Below the pieces are notes generated by a model. That model searched no databases, was not told where the DNA came from, and saw nothing but the letters and a program-made list of their open reading frames with translations. From Siphonodentalium dalli (taxonomy: Eukaryota > Mollusca > Scaphopoda > Gadilida > Siphonodentaliidae): 64,000 bases of DNA. Each line of letters starts with the position of its first letter. The first letter of the stretch is position 1. Location: positions 36,616,194 to 36,680,193 of the forward strand of contig CP136069.1 in the NCBI GenBank assembly GCA_032622095.1. The letters are read 5' to 3'. The translations under genes and the position numbers were made by a program. Below, one piece after another: positions 12,786 to 25,553 of this stretch.

Positions 12786-13229
12786 TGGTTTAAACATGGG
12801 GGTATAGTAAAATCTTTGCAGGAAGGTATGCCGTTTTTAGCTTCTGGCATTTTCGGGGACCCACCACCCCCAAACCTGCAAAAAAGCATTTTTTTAGTCT
12901 CAATTTGTTGACACACACACCCCCCCCAAATTTCACTAAATTTGGTCTAAACCCGTATAAAACTCTACTGTTATCACTCGTAGGACTGGGAATGATCTCA
13001 TTTAGTTCAAATAACAGTTTAACCTGTTTCAGAAGCTGTTTAAATTGAAAAAAAAAGTATTTTATAAATTGCTGATCATCTGCATGTAAACCTAGGTCAG
13101 TGTGCAGGATACACACAATTCCATAATTTCTAACTATTTCCTGATTAGTCTGTCAAGCAGCCCATTATATAATATATTCCATACCACTTATGTTAGTCTA
13201 GTCGAGCAACTTACTTCTATTATACTAAA

Positions 13230-13572
13230 CTAGCTGAAACAGGCTCCCTTTGTGGGACTTTTTTATCTTAAGTTAAGACAGGCTTTATTTAGCGGCGGCC
13301 CCTTTGTGCGCTTCAAGCACATTTTGATCATTGAAACATTTTGATTTATATATATTGTTTAATTTTTTCTTTTTTAGATTGAATTCCTTTCTAAATTTAA
13401 CAAAACCAATTTAATTTAATTAATTTAATTTGTTTTAATTCAAATTTTTGAAAAACTAACATCATATAACATCTGCCAGGGTACCCCGAGTCACCACACC
13501 AAATTTGGTAGAACTCTGTCCAGGGGTCTGAGAGAAACATCCAGACAGATCCTACTCATTTATATATATAGA
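13230..13572 (-). mobile_element. Helitron-like family E
   Basis: Minus-strand 5' end TCTATATATATAAATGAG preceded by A. The 3' end has the hairpin GTCCC...GGGA(G), CTGTTTCAG and CTAG (13230-13233), followed by T. A short GTCTG-like remnant lies near the 5' end. It splits a repeated block of the host transposon. Non-coding. Confidence 0.8.
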
Positions 13573-13992
13573 TGACAAGCAGTCACAGCACTATACCAGA
13601 CTTGGATACTTTAGGTCTTGTGAGAGATCATCTGAGTTGACAGAATGCAAATAATTCAATGATTATCTTGATGCACTGATGACAGTTATGTTCTACCCAT
13701 TGATAGTCACATTAATGTTAGAGACAGTTGCTCGCTCTTTTTCCATGCACACACTGATCTAGGCATTAGTTACATCAGGACAAGTTTATTTATTTATGCA
13801 AACTTAGGTCATTGTACTGGATACACACAATTCCATAATTTCTAACCATTTCCCCGATTAGTCTGTCAACCAGCCCATTATCTAGCATTATTCCTTAACA
13901 CTTTTGTTAGTCTAGTGGAGCAACGTCTGTTATAATAAATGACAAACAGTCTCTATGCCAGACTTGGATATTTTAGGTGTTGTGAGAGTAAC

Positions 13993-14682
13993 ATACCTTA
14001 CTCGTATTTAAATTCGCGCAGTACTATTTTTCGCGCATCCGCCGGTGCGCGAATTTAAAACTGAGCGAAAAATAGTACGACTCCTGAGTTTATACCAAAC
14101 CACAAAACAAGAAGGCTATATATGTTGAAGAGTTTCGTAATACATGTATACTACTGATATGTATGACATAATTATATAGCAACAAATCATGGCAACATCA
14201 TTGATGTTGAAATACTTGTAAGAAATACACATACTGCAGACTGAAGATGCACGAAAGCACGCCCCCCATTCACAACGCTGTCACTACACCGTGACCAAAC
14301 AGTCTGTGTTAGTTATGTCACCAAGATTTTAGTTTTTCTATACGCGGTTGTTATTTTACATATTTCGAGTTATGTTTCAATTACGTTTATAACTATTTCA
14401 GTATCAGAATAATTATTTGGATCATATAAACACCCGTCTTCACAACACATTGATGAAGCAGTTATGTTAAATGATACACGATGTAAAGCCAATGATGGTG
14501 TTTAATATGCACACGTATCTTCATTAATGATTAAGATCTGAAACTGTCATCAAATCCTTGCATTTTACGAAAATATTTTTGTCAGTTTTGAATTCGCGCA
14601 GCAAGGTGCGCGAATTCAAAGTGCGCGAATTCAAAATTGAGCGAAAAATAGTACTGCGCGAATTTAAATACGAGTAAGGTAT
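13993..14682. mobile_element. 690-bp MITE with perfect 42-bp TIRs
   Basis: Ends 13993-14034 and 14641-14682 are exact inverted repeats starting ATACCTTACTCG. Inside both ends the motif GCGCGAATTYAAA recurs several times, as subterminal transposase-binding repeats often do. The nearby uninterrupted paralogous block (near 13620-13650) shows the insertion point. The target duplication is not clear. Confidence 0.8.
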
Positions 14683-15194
14683 CATATGAGTTGATAGACA
14701 TGCAAATAATTCACCGATTGGTTTGACGCACTGATGAACAGTGTGATGACAGTTATATTCTAGCCATTGACATTCACATTAATGTTTGAGGTAGATGCTC
14801 GCTCTTTTTCCATGCACAAAATGATCTGGGCTTTAGTTACATCAAGACAAGTTTATTTATTTCAATTTTACATTTCTCGAAGCTTCTTTCCGAAGGGTGT
14901 CCGGAAGGAATTTTTCACCCCACCATCCCATATGCAACTTGCCATAGCTTAATATCATCTCCACGAAGGCCCATATGAGGTCCTAGTACTATAAATATGG
15001 TGTTTTTGCTGTTATAAATTCTGATAATAAGTTTTAAACTGTTATAGATGTCAAATAAGGCCACAAAAGGTCTTTAGTAAAAAAAATTGCATGAGGTTGT
15101 AAAAAACGCGTTTTTTGCCCCTCGAGTCACCCACCCACCCCGGCATACCTTCCTGCAAATTTTGTATTACCCCCCCCCCCCCTCCTGGTTTAAA

Positions 15195-18100
15195 GGTCAA
15201 TATTCGGGTGTGTGTATAGCTATATATAGAGTGACTATACGGTCGTGGGTGATGTGTAGAAGTATACCTGGTGTGCTTTCATGGCGAATCGTGGCTATAT
15301 AGTCAAGTGCGTTGTGTATGGGTATACATAAGTATGGATGTACGTTCATGGGTGAGATATATGTGTAAAATGGTAATTTATGTGGTGTTTATGTATATAT
15401 GGAGCGAGTGTGTGGTCATGGATGGGTTGTACATGTGTAAATATTTGGTGGGTATCGCGTTACACAATAACTCAGGGATATTTTAATCGATACAGAGGTA
15501 ATATCAGAGAGTTCTACATCCTGGTGGTGGTTTATATGCACAACGGGGGAAAAACGTTTTCCTGACTTTCGTCATTTCGATGCCAATGAGCCACAATGTT
15601 ATTGGCCTGAGTAGCCTCATAATAATGCCCCTTTCAGTTCAGTTTCAAAGTTCTGTCCATTTCTATACACAAAACATGGTCAGAATCTCAAAAGAAGCTT
15701 TTTGAAAAATTCCAGACTGCATCCATTATAATTAATTTGTCATGCCTCATAAGTAACATGGTTAATACAAAGTGAGTCACAATTTGCTACCTTCTCGGAA
15801 CATCAGACAATAATATTCGGGATATATATGGCAAATCAACTGTTTTACCAAATTTGGTTACCATTTTGCAAACCATCTTGAGTATTTTTGTCCAAAAACT
15901 GATCACTGTGACACATTTAAGCCAGATCAAAACAATAAAACACATTCGATATCAAAGATAGTTCCATTTTACTTGAGAAAATTGTCTTAACCTGAAAAGT
16001 GAATTTTGCCGATTTTGATGTCAAGTTTGTGATAGAAAAATCCAATAATTCTGGTAAAGTCAGTGTTCAAAATAGTAGCAATGAACCAAGGTACATCAGA
16101 AATGGTAGTATCCAATACATATAAGACAGCAAAGTCATTTTTCATCGACCACAACTTTTTTTGCGGTTGCAAGACTCACTGGGGCAATATTTACATTTTT
16201 TCCATATTTCGGCTGCAATTTTGGCAGCCATTTTGAGCCAAAATGACAATTTGGTACAATTGAGTTGGAATATTCATAAGAAATGGAATTTTTCACTTAG
16301 ATTGCACAGTTCATCCCATTTCTTGACGAAATATGACTAGAATCCCAATGGTGATTGTTGGTGAAATTTTATAACGTCTTCTGTAAAATCGAATCTTTAA
16401 GGAATCGGCGGTGGCAGGGAGCACATGAATGGCATATTTCATTGCTCCAATGGACAGTTAACATGAGCAATACAAAATAAAGTTACAATTCTCAAACAGT
16501 TCCAAAAAGCAGAAACTGATAGATATTAGTGAACAAAATTTATTTGTAATGTTGTCGTCCATTACGGCGACCATTTTGGATTATCGTAGACAAATTGAAT
16601 GTGGATACAAAGGCGGACATCCATGGTATCGCTTCGACAATCTCCAATGTCTATATATCCCTTAATATAACCATTATATTTGATACAAAATATATACCTC
16701 TAAATCTCCAATTTTCGAAATGTCAAGGTCAATTTGGAGGTCAAGTGGTCACCAAAATCCTGGAACCAGCTAACTGGTTGATGTGGACCACGTACCCAAC
16801 CAACCATGAAAGTGTCATGCTTTAATCCAAAAGTGAACGATTTGTGTTGCGCTACACTCGCAAATTTGCCATGCATTCTTTTGCAGGCATTTCGCATGTA
16901 TATCGCGCACCATTGTTTTTTTGCTTTTGTGTTTGAACAATGCAGGCACATTATATAATACCATTAGTGTACCACAAGCTGCATTGTTGGTGCCACTGGG
17001 AATTGATATATCAACAATGTTCTCAAATAGTAGGCTACATCAATCCCATAATTATATAAGCGTGGTGTTTGTTCAAGATGAACAAAATTTCAAACCTCGG
17101 AACTTATCCATACTCTGTGAATAGGCAGTTTGGCTGATTCGCGGCTCATTCGATATCTGCTAATCATTGTATATCCCATGTTTATTAACGCTCAAACGCT
17201 CGTCCATTGTAAAGAGCACTATTGCGTCACGTAATATACGCGTCATAAATCGCCCCTTTCTTTTAGCTGAAAATCCCCTATAGCCCGTAGTAGAGGAGGT
17301 CTCCATCCCAACGCTATATTTAAGTCCGACAGCTAAATACATGAACGGCCTTATTGTCAGTACGTTTGGATAGATGATTTAGGAGATAAGCGCACCCCGT
17401 TCAATTAGAAATTCGAACATGAACACAGTTTGTGAACGAGTCGGATTGCTGGTGAGTTCACAAACTGAATCACAGAACGTCCAATGAAACGTGGTACAGT
17501 ATACGTTTATCTCCACTGTTATTCAACGCAATTGAACGAAACTGCACGAAATGTGCTGTTTGTCGGCATTACATGCCATGAAGTGAGATATCCGTTCTGG
17601 TGATCAAATCTCTGGGTGTGTTCCATGGGTTTACACGGAATAGTGCTTGATCAACTTCATGTCAACGGTGTAAACATACGTGAGCATGAGCATCCTAGAA
17701 GCCGCATCTGAGCTTCATATATCAGGCGCGTAGTCGCACTACAACTGCAATACTCAGCATGCATATTTATTAGCAACGGCCGGGATCATTCGAGGGTTTA
17801 TGGCATTCTCCCCAAATGCACATATAACGCACAACCACGCACTGTTTGTCTTCTGTTCTGCTCTACGCTAAACATAATTTTAGTTCCACCCCAACTACCA
17901 TATACACCTACTGTCGCGCCCACTGACTACTATTATGATAAACGATTTATAAATAACGAACACGTATACTGTGTGCGCTAATTCGCTTGGTACTACAAAA
18001 AGTTCACGCTTACTGTCGTTCCTTTTCCAACCAAATACATATATCTATACATATATACATAAGTATATGCAAATGGAACAGAGCGAAATTTATTTACTAG

Positions 18101-18824
18101 GTATACATGTATATACAAATTTGTAAATTAACATGTAATGAATTGTGTTGGAGAATAAACTATGTTTAAACTAACATACGTGAGCGGTTCACTAGTTTAT
18201 GCAACTCCTGGCTGCGCGGTGACGACACATTTACAATGATAATTAATAAATAGAAATATACAGGGGCGGCGGAAGCTCCAAAAAAATGGGGGTTCACAAT
18301 GTTGTTGGACAAGGAAGGTAACCTAGTATTTATCCTCGTTATAATCATGGTGGGGATCGCATTTGGCAGTTCGGTTCATTTCAATTGCGTTTACACAACA
18401 TACAGAATTGAAGAGGTGACAGGATAGCAGGTGCCACGGAGTCGCGAGGCCTTGATGTAGGGGTAGGTTCCGCTAAAAGTATAATTGATTTCTACGACAG
18501 AGTTCTCCCCGCTTCATTAAAAGCCAGCTAGCCACAACTATTACTTTTGCACACAAACAATATTTAATAGTCTTGTTTTCTCAATTGAAAACTATTTTCA
18601 CGAGAGTTCCTCCCCATTGATTAATATTGAGAGAGGTGTCTGCTAACAGTTGAAACGTATTATTCATTTGGAAACATATGTATATTGATTTTGAAATGGA
18701 ATGGTTCTTGTAATTATGGATGCCTACTCAACATCGCTTGACGTTCATTCAATGAAATCAGCTACATCGCAGACTATACTTGTTAAATTTTTCATGACAT
18801 TCACAAAATATGGCATTGTAGTTA
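15195..18824. other. gene-less stretch, partly old repeats
   Basis: 15.6-16.95 kb has dispersed CCATTTTG-type motifs like those at 24.7-24.9 and 56.8 kb, suggesting decayed copies of one old repeat. The remaining short frames show no domains. Confidence 0.35.
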
Positions 18825-18992
18825 GGGGATAGCGGTGTGGTGTTTAATGATTTCGGAAAGGTACAAGGCGAATATACTGTGGAAAATTTAATTAATATGC
18901 GATGTCAAAGCCGGAGCCCATTAACGGATATTTGCCACAGTATATTCGCGTTGTACCATTCCGAAATCACAAAACACCACACTGTTATCCCC
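18825..18992. mobile_element. 168-bp MITE
   Basis: The left arm GGGGATAGCGGTGTGGTGTT and the right arm read backwards (GGGGATAACAGTGTGGTGTT) pair over about 60 bp with a few mismatches. A single similar end (GTGTGGTGTTTTGTCATTTC) lies near 19408, a probable solo relic. Confidence 0.75.
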
Positions 18993-19619
18993 ATTCTAAT
19001 TATCTTCAAACTTAAAACCTTATCTCGACACACGCATGCCTTGTAATTATCGATGAAATGTGCAGACATAGAAAACACTTTTGTTTTTAATTTAATGCGT
19101 TGGATAAATTATAGTCCCTCAATTAGCATCTCTCTTATCGTTAAAAATGCCGATAAAGATGAAAAATTGCCCCCTCGAATATAAATAAATAGGCAGAACA
19201 GTTATTTTTTGCATGAACCTGATGACTTCTGCAGATGTTTACCGCTTACAAATTGCGGTTTTGATTTTACCGCGAACTTGAAGTTGAATTGAAACAATGA
19301 GTTACAATGGAAAAGTGTTTACTCACTGAGATGTATCTGTCACGGTTTCGTGTAAAGAAATTTGGTCAAATGATATCGAGACAATGATATTGATGGGATA
19401 TAAGGGTGTGGTGTTTTGTCATTTCTGAAAGTACATGTTTACCCGGCGAATGTACTGACTGTCAAATTTCGACAAAAGCGACGCCGCTTGTTTGTTTATA
19501 TAAGAGCGAGCTAGTAACGGAAGTCAGTAGACCGGGCGCCAACTCTATGCATCTGCTCCGTAACGTCGCCGGCATGCACTGCGTAATGGTGACGTCATGG
19601 ATAGACACGGAACAGTGAG
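18993..19619. other. gene-less stretch with one MITE-end relic
   Basis: Contains the solo end near 19400-19440. No gene supported. Confidence 0.4.
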
Positions 19620-20240
19620 CGGAGCTGGATTGACCATGGACGAGATTAGGAATTTAGCTTACCTCCATATTGGCACGTATAGGAATATCTAACATTGAAG
19701 TGGTGAACCGGACTATACTTTGCGACAGTTTATCGATAATTACCCCCGCTAATATGTGATGTTTCAGTGGGTATATTCGCATAAGTGCATCAGAATAAGT
19801 GATAATGGTGCTCAGTTCACTAATGAGGAATTCCGACAGTTCATGAATGGAGTAGTCCACATACATGTATCTCCTTACCACACAGCTTTGAATGACTTGG
19901 CAGAGCATGTCATACAAATCTTCAAAAAAGGGACGAAACTCATTCAAACATGACACCATTGAAAAACATTTTGTTAGATGTCGTCTCACGTATACATGTA
20001 GAAGACTGTCGCAAAATTTAGCATGTGTTTCGCCATCTGGATTACTAATATGACGGCGACTGAGTTCCAATATTAACCGATTTTTCCCCGGATGTGAACC
20101 TTCGAGTGATTGATAAATAATAAGCTCAGTTAGTTGGTGGTCGTAAGACGAAGCATCATTTGAATAACAGACGGTAACGTACATGCAATATTGAACAACA
20201 TGTAGATGTCCACTTACCAAATGTGAGCTCGGGATACACT
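19620..20240 (+). pseudogene. Ty3/gypsy-type integrase remnant
   Basis: In the plus frame around 19790-19953 the retroviral-type integrase core is recognisable: SDNGAQFTNEEF, then SPYHTALNDLAEH. These keep the second catalytic Asp and the Glu. The spacing is 33 residues instead of the usual 35, and the normal NG before LAE is ND. Downstream, in shifted frames, are SPSGLLI-stop-RRLSSN, a PDVNLRVID-like stretch and an HVD-like stretch, matching the region after the integrase core (normally PAELL.GRRLR...). Stops and at least one frameshift near 20087 break it. Ends are not defined and no LTR was found. The long minus-strand frame here is only its antisense. Confidence 0.75.
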
Positions 20241-20307
20241 ACACCTGACATGTCAGTTGGCCGCGATGTGCCATGAACATCTGACATTACTACATATGAA
20301 GCTTTAA

Positions 20308-20680
20308 CCAACAAACCGGCCAAAACCGGCCAAATAAAGCTTCAACAGCCTAAAATATCTTCGGTCTGTCTCAATAGAACCATACAAATATGGATATCAT
20401 TGGAACCGGCTCCTTGACCACATTGTGATAGTTACAGTTATGCCCTGTGCCAATGCATTCTCTTATATATGCGAGTCGACCATAGGTCGCCTCGCATATA
20501 TAAGAGAATGCATTGGCCTAAAAAAAACACTTTTTACCATTTTTTCTTACATTCTTTAACAATTTTATAATTTGTAATTTGTTAAGCCAATGCATTCTCT
20601 TATATATGCGAGGCGACCTATGGTCGACTCGCATATATAAGAGAATGCATTGGCACAGGGCCCTTCTGTTGGGTAAAGGG
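20308..20680 (-). mobile_element. TTAA double-hairpin MITE (piggyBac-like ends), copy 1
   Basis: Flanked by TTAA (20304-20307 and 20681-20684). The right end is TGTTGGGTAAAGGG; the left end has lost about 7 bp of the matching CCCTTTACCCAACA. It contains two 67-bp near-perfect hairpins (20450-20516, 20587-20653), each the inverse of the other, around an A/T-rich spacer. Confidence 0.8.
20450..20516. repeat. 67-bp near-perfect hairpin
   Basis: The stem starts CCAATGCATTCTC and pairs to the end except one mismatch by the 3-base loop. The inverse copy is at 20587-20653. Confidence 0.9.
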
Positions 20681-20684
20681 TTAA

Positions 20685-21481
20685 CAGATGATTCAAATGT
20701 AACACCCATGCAGTTCTGAGTCATATAACGATGATGATACTGACCAAAGTGTTATGACCAAGGGTGGTTATTAGTGCACCCGACAAACCGTTTTTTTTTC
20801 ACTTTCAGAGGGGAGATATGTGGTGTATATAAACCATTGTGCTGTTGGCTATTCCGGTTCCAGTTGTGTGTCATTGATCATTCCGTTTCCAATTTCGAAC
20901 TGAGAGTTTTTATTTTAATTTGAGTTCACATCCGGTTTTTACATTAAAAAGAAATTACAACCAGTTTCAGTTTATTTAATTGTCTGTAGTGACATCAATA
21001 GAAACTGTTCAGGAAAGAGCACCAAATCTGATTAAATTAGTGCCCTGTGAATCGGCCATTTTTCACATATTCGAAAACAGATAACGATTCGTGAAGCTAA
21101 TGTCGATAACGAATCGAATCTCGCATCAAATCGGCTAGCCACCCGTCCATATTATTAGTATAGCGGTAGGTAATTGGGGTGGACAGCTCGTCTCATGCGT
21201 GCGTTTTGTTTGTTACACATTGTATAAGTGAACCAAGCTCTGTAATTTAACATAATATTTCTATCGAGACAATTGCAGATGCATCACGTCTCTTTCGTAA
21301 TCTTAACAAAGTAATAAGTAAAAATGGAACAAATAATGGGTGTGGGTGTCAATGGGGTATGGCATACGCAAACCATCTAGACATGGAGTTTAATAACTAT
21401 CATGAAGGTGCACAGAAAGCGAGTTTTAAAAGAGAGGGTGACGGGTCACAATTGCGTGAAACCATTGTGGTTAGTACTCAC
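20685..21481. other. gene-less stretch (probable intron of the lectin gene)
   Basis: Lies 3' of the lectin exon on its strand. I looked for the second half of a C-type lectin domain on the minus strand and found none. Confidence 0.35.
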
Positions 21482-21673
21482 CCTTCCCTGTGGGGTCCAA
21501 CGATTTCAAAACCGTCTTTATGGCATTGAATTCCACGTCATCGCTCACAAGGAGGAGTTTGCCTCCTTCGGAGATGCACTGCCTTCTGGCGTCGGTCCAA
21601 GTCAGTCTCGTCGCATTGACTTTAATGCACTTATCTCTGGCGAGGAATGAGTAGCCGATGAAATCACGGCATA
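21482..21673 (-). CDS. C-type lectin-like domain exon (partial gene)
   Basis: The frame on the minus strand reads through the N-terminal half of a C-type lectin fold: CRDF...KCIKVN, then LTWTDARRQC and EGGKLLLVSDDVEFNAIK. The W-x-D-A-x2-x-C-x3-G-G-x-L pattern is the family signature of the first helices and the disulfide. The exon is bounded by an acceptor (TCTCCATTTTAG before 21673) and a strong donor (GTGAGT, with GT at 21481-21480). It is 192 bp, phase 1 at both ends. These proteins bind carbohydrate or other ligands outside the cell and are often immune molecules in invertebrates. The half with the calcium and sugar-binding residues should lie in later exons, which were not found, so this could be an orphan exon. 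Confidence 0.7.
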
Positions 21674-21893
21674 CTAAAATGGAGATTGCTAAAACTATTT
21701 GTATGTTATTTTATCATAAGCTACCAATTCATGGCAACTACTATTTCAATTGGCTGTTGCGTTATCACATAAACGTGTCGGTCACTCTTCCAGAAAACAC
21801 AGGTGCACCAACTAGTTGGTATACAAGCTAATACGAAATTTAAAAGAATTGTTACAATGAAGAACCAGCACAATGAATGTTAAATACCCTGTG

Positions 21894-22056
21894 CCAGTAC
21901 ATTCTCTTATATATGCGAGTCGACCATATGTCGCCTCGCATATATAAGAGAATACACTGGCTAATATGGTCAAGGTAAATAGTGTTTGGCCAATGCATTC
22001 TCTTATATATGCGAGGCGACCTATGGTCGACTCGCATATATAAGAGAATGCATTGG
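21894..22056. mobile_element. double-hairpin element without TTAA ends, copy 2
   Basis: Hairpins 21894-21960 and 21990-22056 match those of the TTAA element, but the outer sequence differs. DNA just right of it (about 22080-22310) is similar to 36780-37020 next to another copy, for example TTATGAAATTTCTTAAATC in both. The two loci are therefore related beyond the hairpins. Confidence 0.7.
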
Positions 22057-25000
22057 CACATGGTTTTCGTAGAAATTCAGGCTTGTCCACTCAAGCAGGG
22101 AGCAATCAACTGGAAATATGTCACATTGTTAGAGTTACATTGGCAGTTTGGGGATTTGGCTATGGACATATGACCTGAAACTCGTTTATTCATCCCAGTG
22201 TTCCATTGATCAGCAGGCATGACATTAAAATTCTCAATATAGAAAACTAGTTCTGGCTGTTTTTTTCTAAATTAAAACAATTATGAAATTTCTTAAATCA
22301 AGGAACATTATTTTTTACCCTTCTGATCTTCACCTAGCATACCATGGATACATGTTGCACTTTTGCAAAATGTTTTATCGAACATAAATTCATGGTACTG
22401 GAAACAATGGAAACAGCGAAATTCACATATTCATCACTCAATAAAAGTAAAAGGTCAATTGGTTTATAATTTCCTGCGAGTTGACAGTCTTTAAATACTG
22501 TATCACAATAATTTATGTACCATACTTCACAAAGAAATTTTCAAGACAAATTCATTTTGAAATATCAGGAAAGTTTGCTCGTGACCCAAGAGTTGGGCAC
22601 CAGAATCACTATTTTTTCACTACCAACATTAAAATGCAGCGGTGCCAGGAAACTACTTCATAATTTTCTCGATATTTTTTTTCTCTACATTTTTCAAATA
22701 TACAAGCAATATAAGCAGGCTATTAGACCAATCAGCTCTCACTACAAATCACACGTGACACTTCTAAAACCGGACATGGATTAGATTCGTTTTAAGGAAA
22801 TAATGACATTCCAATTTCATAGCCTCGGAAAATGTGACCGAAGTCACGCGAGCACATACTTTCTCATTTATATGGGAACGATTATCACGGGATTCACATG
22901 GAGCTAGCAAGTTGAGACATGTACATAGTTCAGTTAGCTGCTACATTATCGTTTTTTTTTTGGTTGAGATATTTATATAAGAAATGAACGGCGGTTCGGA
23001 CAGTTCGAATTCTCGCTTTTTAGAAAATCAAAGACCCAAGTTTTGATTGATAAACCAATTAATAGTTGTAAATTAAAATCAATAATTATGCAATTTGGCA
23101 AACACTACAGTTCGCGATTATTACGAAAGAGTGTGGTTTATAAATGGAGCGCTTTCAGGGCTTTGTCCAGGCATCTCTGTATCTTCAGTACTTCGTAGTT
23201 CGCTTCGGACCGATTATATCGGGTGATTTCCTGGAAATGTTTATCACACACTTGTGAATTTGAATCAATGCGTTATTATATGTTTATTAACATATTGAAC
23301 CAGGGCGTGTCTATCGTAACGCTATGGGGAAATCAGAAAAAATAGTATGTGTATGTAAGCATATAGAGGATCTAGGACGAGTCCCCATTTTATAGCGGAA
23401 TTTACAAAACGAGTGCAGTAAATTAGATCTGGACCGAGCCTTTGGCGAGGTTCGGACATAATTTACAGGACGAGTTTTGTAAATCCAGCTGTAAACTGGG
23501 ACAAGTTGTAGATTCTATTTATTATATAATCAAAAACCTAGATAAAACATACTTCAATCAACAAATCGAACGTGAAACTAACATGGGCTTCAAAAAGACC
23601 TGCGATGACGTACCTCGTAACTGTGTGTTGTCAAGAAATAGTTCCAGAAAACTAAAGACGTATTTAATGGCGTAATTACTTTTTAAACTCTTCATTCATT
23701 AGAGAATATTTTTTTAAAGTATTGGCAGCCATAGTATTTACAGACGTAGCGTATGGAATGTAAACAGACGACAAACCGGAAGTCAAATGTCGCTATTTTC
23801 TGTTATTAAACGAATGTTTAATAGCACAATTTATAGAGCAGGTGTATTACATGGAATAAGGGTAGGATCATATAATACATAACGAATTAATCGTGATAAT
23901 CAAACGACAGTCATTCTGACACGGGGAGGCACCGCTTATAATCGTTGTATAAGCATGATATTTTGGAATGGCCATTTTGGGTTGAAATATATGAGAATGA
24001 CCACTTTGAGCAAGATTATTCTCGATTTCCATTAAATTTCCCCAACGGAGGGTTGCACATCGTCAACCGTTGCAGCGCCTGTAACCAAGCTAGTTCATTC
24101 AGGCATAAGTGTGAGTTCGTGTTTAATTGTTCTATCACTCACCTTTCTGTGGCAGGTTGTAAATAAAAAATAAAATATCATTAAGATCATTTGTAGGCAC
24201 TGAGGGCAGTTGGAAAGCTATAAGTCCAGTCAAAAGACGACAAAATAAAATGGGCTCATCAAAGACAAAATTTGTACAACATTTATTTCATTCTTAATGT
24301 GTGCAGGGGCCTCTTGCTGACCACATATCAAAAGTTCGCTGCGAGAGTTTGGAAATTGCCATCGTTATTCGCAGCGACCATAATTGTTTTCGGTCGCATT
24401 TGTTTTGGGGTAGGGGAATTAAAATTATGCCGACAGGAAGAGTATTTAAATAGAGGGCATGTTATATACCAAACGAAAGGTTGTGAATTTTTATATACGC
24501 TATATTATGTGTCATTGTGAGTCATTGTGTGTCATCAAGGTCAAACAGGTCTAAAGGTCACATAGCACAAAACTAAAAGCCGTTTCCTGAACCTGTATAG
24601 CTATAGTCCATGTGATATTGGTCGATCTTGGTACCACAGAAATCAAGTTGATCCCGCCCATTTTCTTACTTAGGGTCTCGTCTCACGTTTTGCGGATATT
24701 AACAATAGCTAACTGGTCGCATAATCTCAAGACAAGATGGCGCCCATAATGGCGGCCATTTTGCTTGATATACACTGGGTATCTTAGATCGCCAGTATAG
24801 CACATGTATTGTCGTAGGCGGTCGTACTATCCACACGATTTCCCAGACTTATACATCACCTTCAAAATGGATTTAAATATCTACACCGAATTCCAAGATG
24901 GCAGCCAAAATGTGAAATTTACTCTTAGCTTTAAACATCTCTCCACACATCGTTATGGGAACACATTGACAACTTGGTGAAATGTATGGACTTGGAAGAT

Positions 25001-25549
25001 AGATTAATCATTAGCACACGCACTATGACCATCATATGCATTCTATGTCGATTTGTTTGGGCCAAATATGACGTCTTATTCACATACCGGTATACACTTG
25101 CTACGAATGACTCGAGGTCTGCTTCAATCAGTGCGTGTTATTGCCACGAAGACCCCGTCCAGAATTATGTGTACTGGGATTACTCAGACAAGTATTTCCC
25201 AAACATTTTAGTTGATGAATATTCGTCCAGATCAAGAAGGTGTCCAAAATCGCAACAAAACGTGAAACATGGGGGGCAGTGTTACATACTGATCAGCTAT
25301 GAGAACCATGTTCTGCATCTTGAAACAACAATTGGCCCGATATCACCTTTCAGCAAAAATCGAAATAAAATCGCCACTGAACTCCGCGCTAAATGCTCTT
25401 TTAATATGCCAGTTAACTCACGTTAGTGTAAATATAAGTAATGGATTCTGATATTGTTGCGTTACAAAGAGTATGGATGCAAGTTGTTCTGACGTTGTTT
25501 ATGCATGGAACCCTTTAAACTTAAAGATACGGATGACCTTCTCGATGGG
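22057..25549. other. gene-less stretch with a weak hairpin element
   Basis: A foldback at about 23390-23490 (AATTTACAAAACGAG...CTCGTTTTGTAAAT-like arms around a GGACCGAGCC loop) resembles one at 43185-43310. The plus frame 24974-25426 has 150 codons but no domain I recognise and no clear splice or promoter signals; it is not called as a gene. Confidence 0.4.
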
Positions 25550-25553
25550 TTAA

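Larger units (their letters stand above)
12795..15185. mobile_element. 2.4-kb TIR transposon with 9-bp target duplication
   Basis: The direct repeat TGGTTTAAA flanks it exactly (12786-12794 and 15186-15194). The ends are inverted repeats of about 40 bp: G-rich, then TTTGCAGGAAGGTATGCCG at 12814-12832 and its complement near 15142-15160. An 8-9 bp duplication fits hAT, Merlin or Mutator-like elements. No transposase is visible. The interior holds two diverged copies of a block (for example CACACAATTCCATAATTTCT near 13111 and 13823), one interrupted by a Helitron-like element and one by a MITE. Confidence 0.8.

Noticed and set aside
19654-20220. 188-codon minus-strand frame
   Set aside because: Antisense of the integrase relic; the plus strand has the recognisable motifs.
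24974-25426. 150-codon plus frame
   Set aside because: No domain, no signal peptide or splice support, and neighbouring sequence resembles old repeats.
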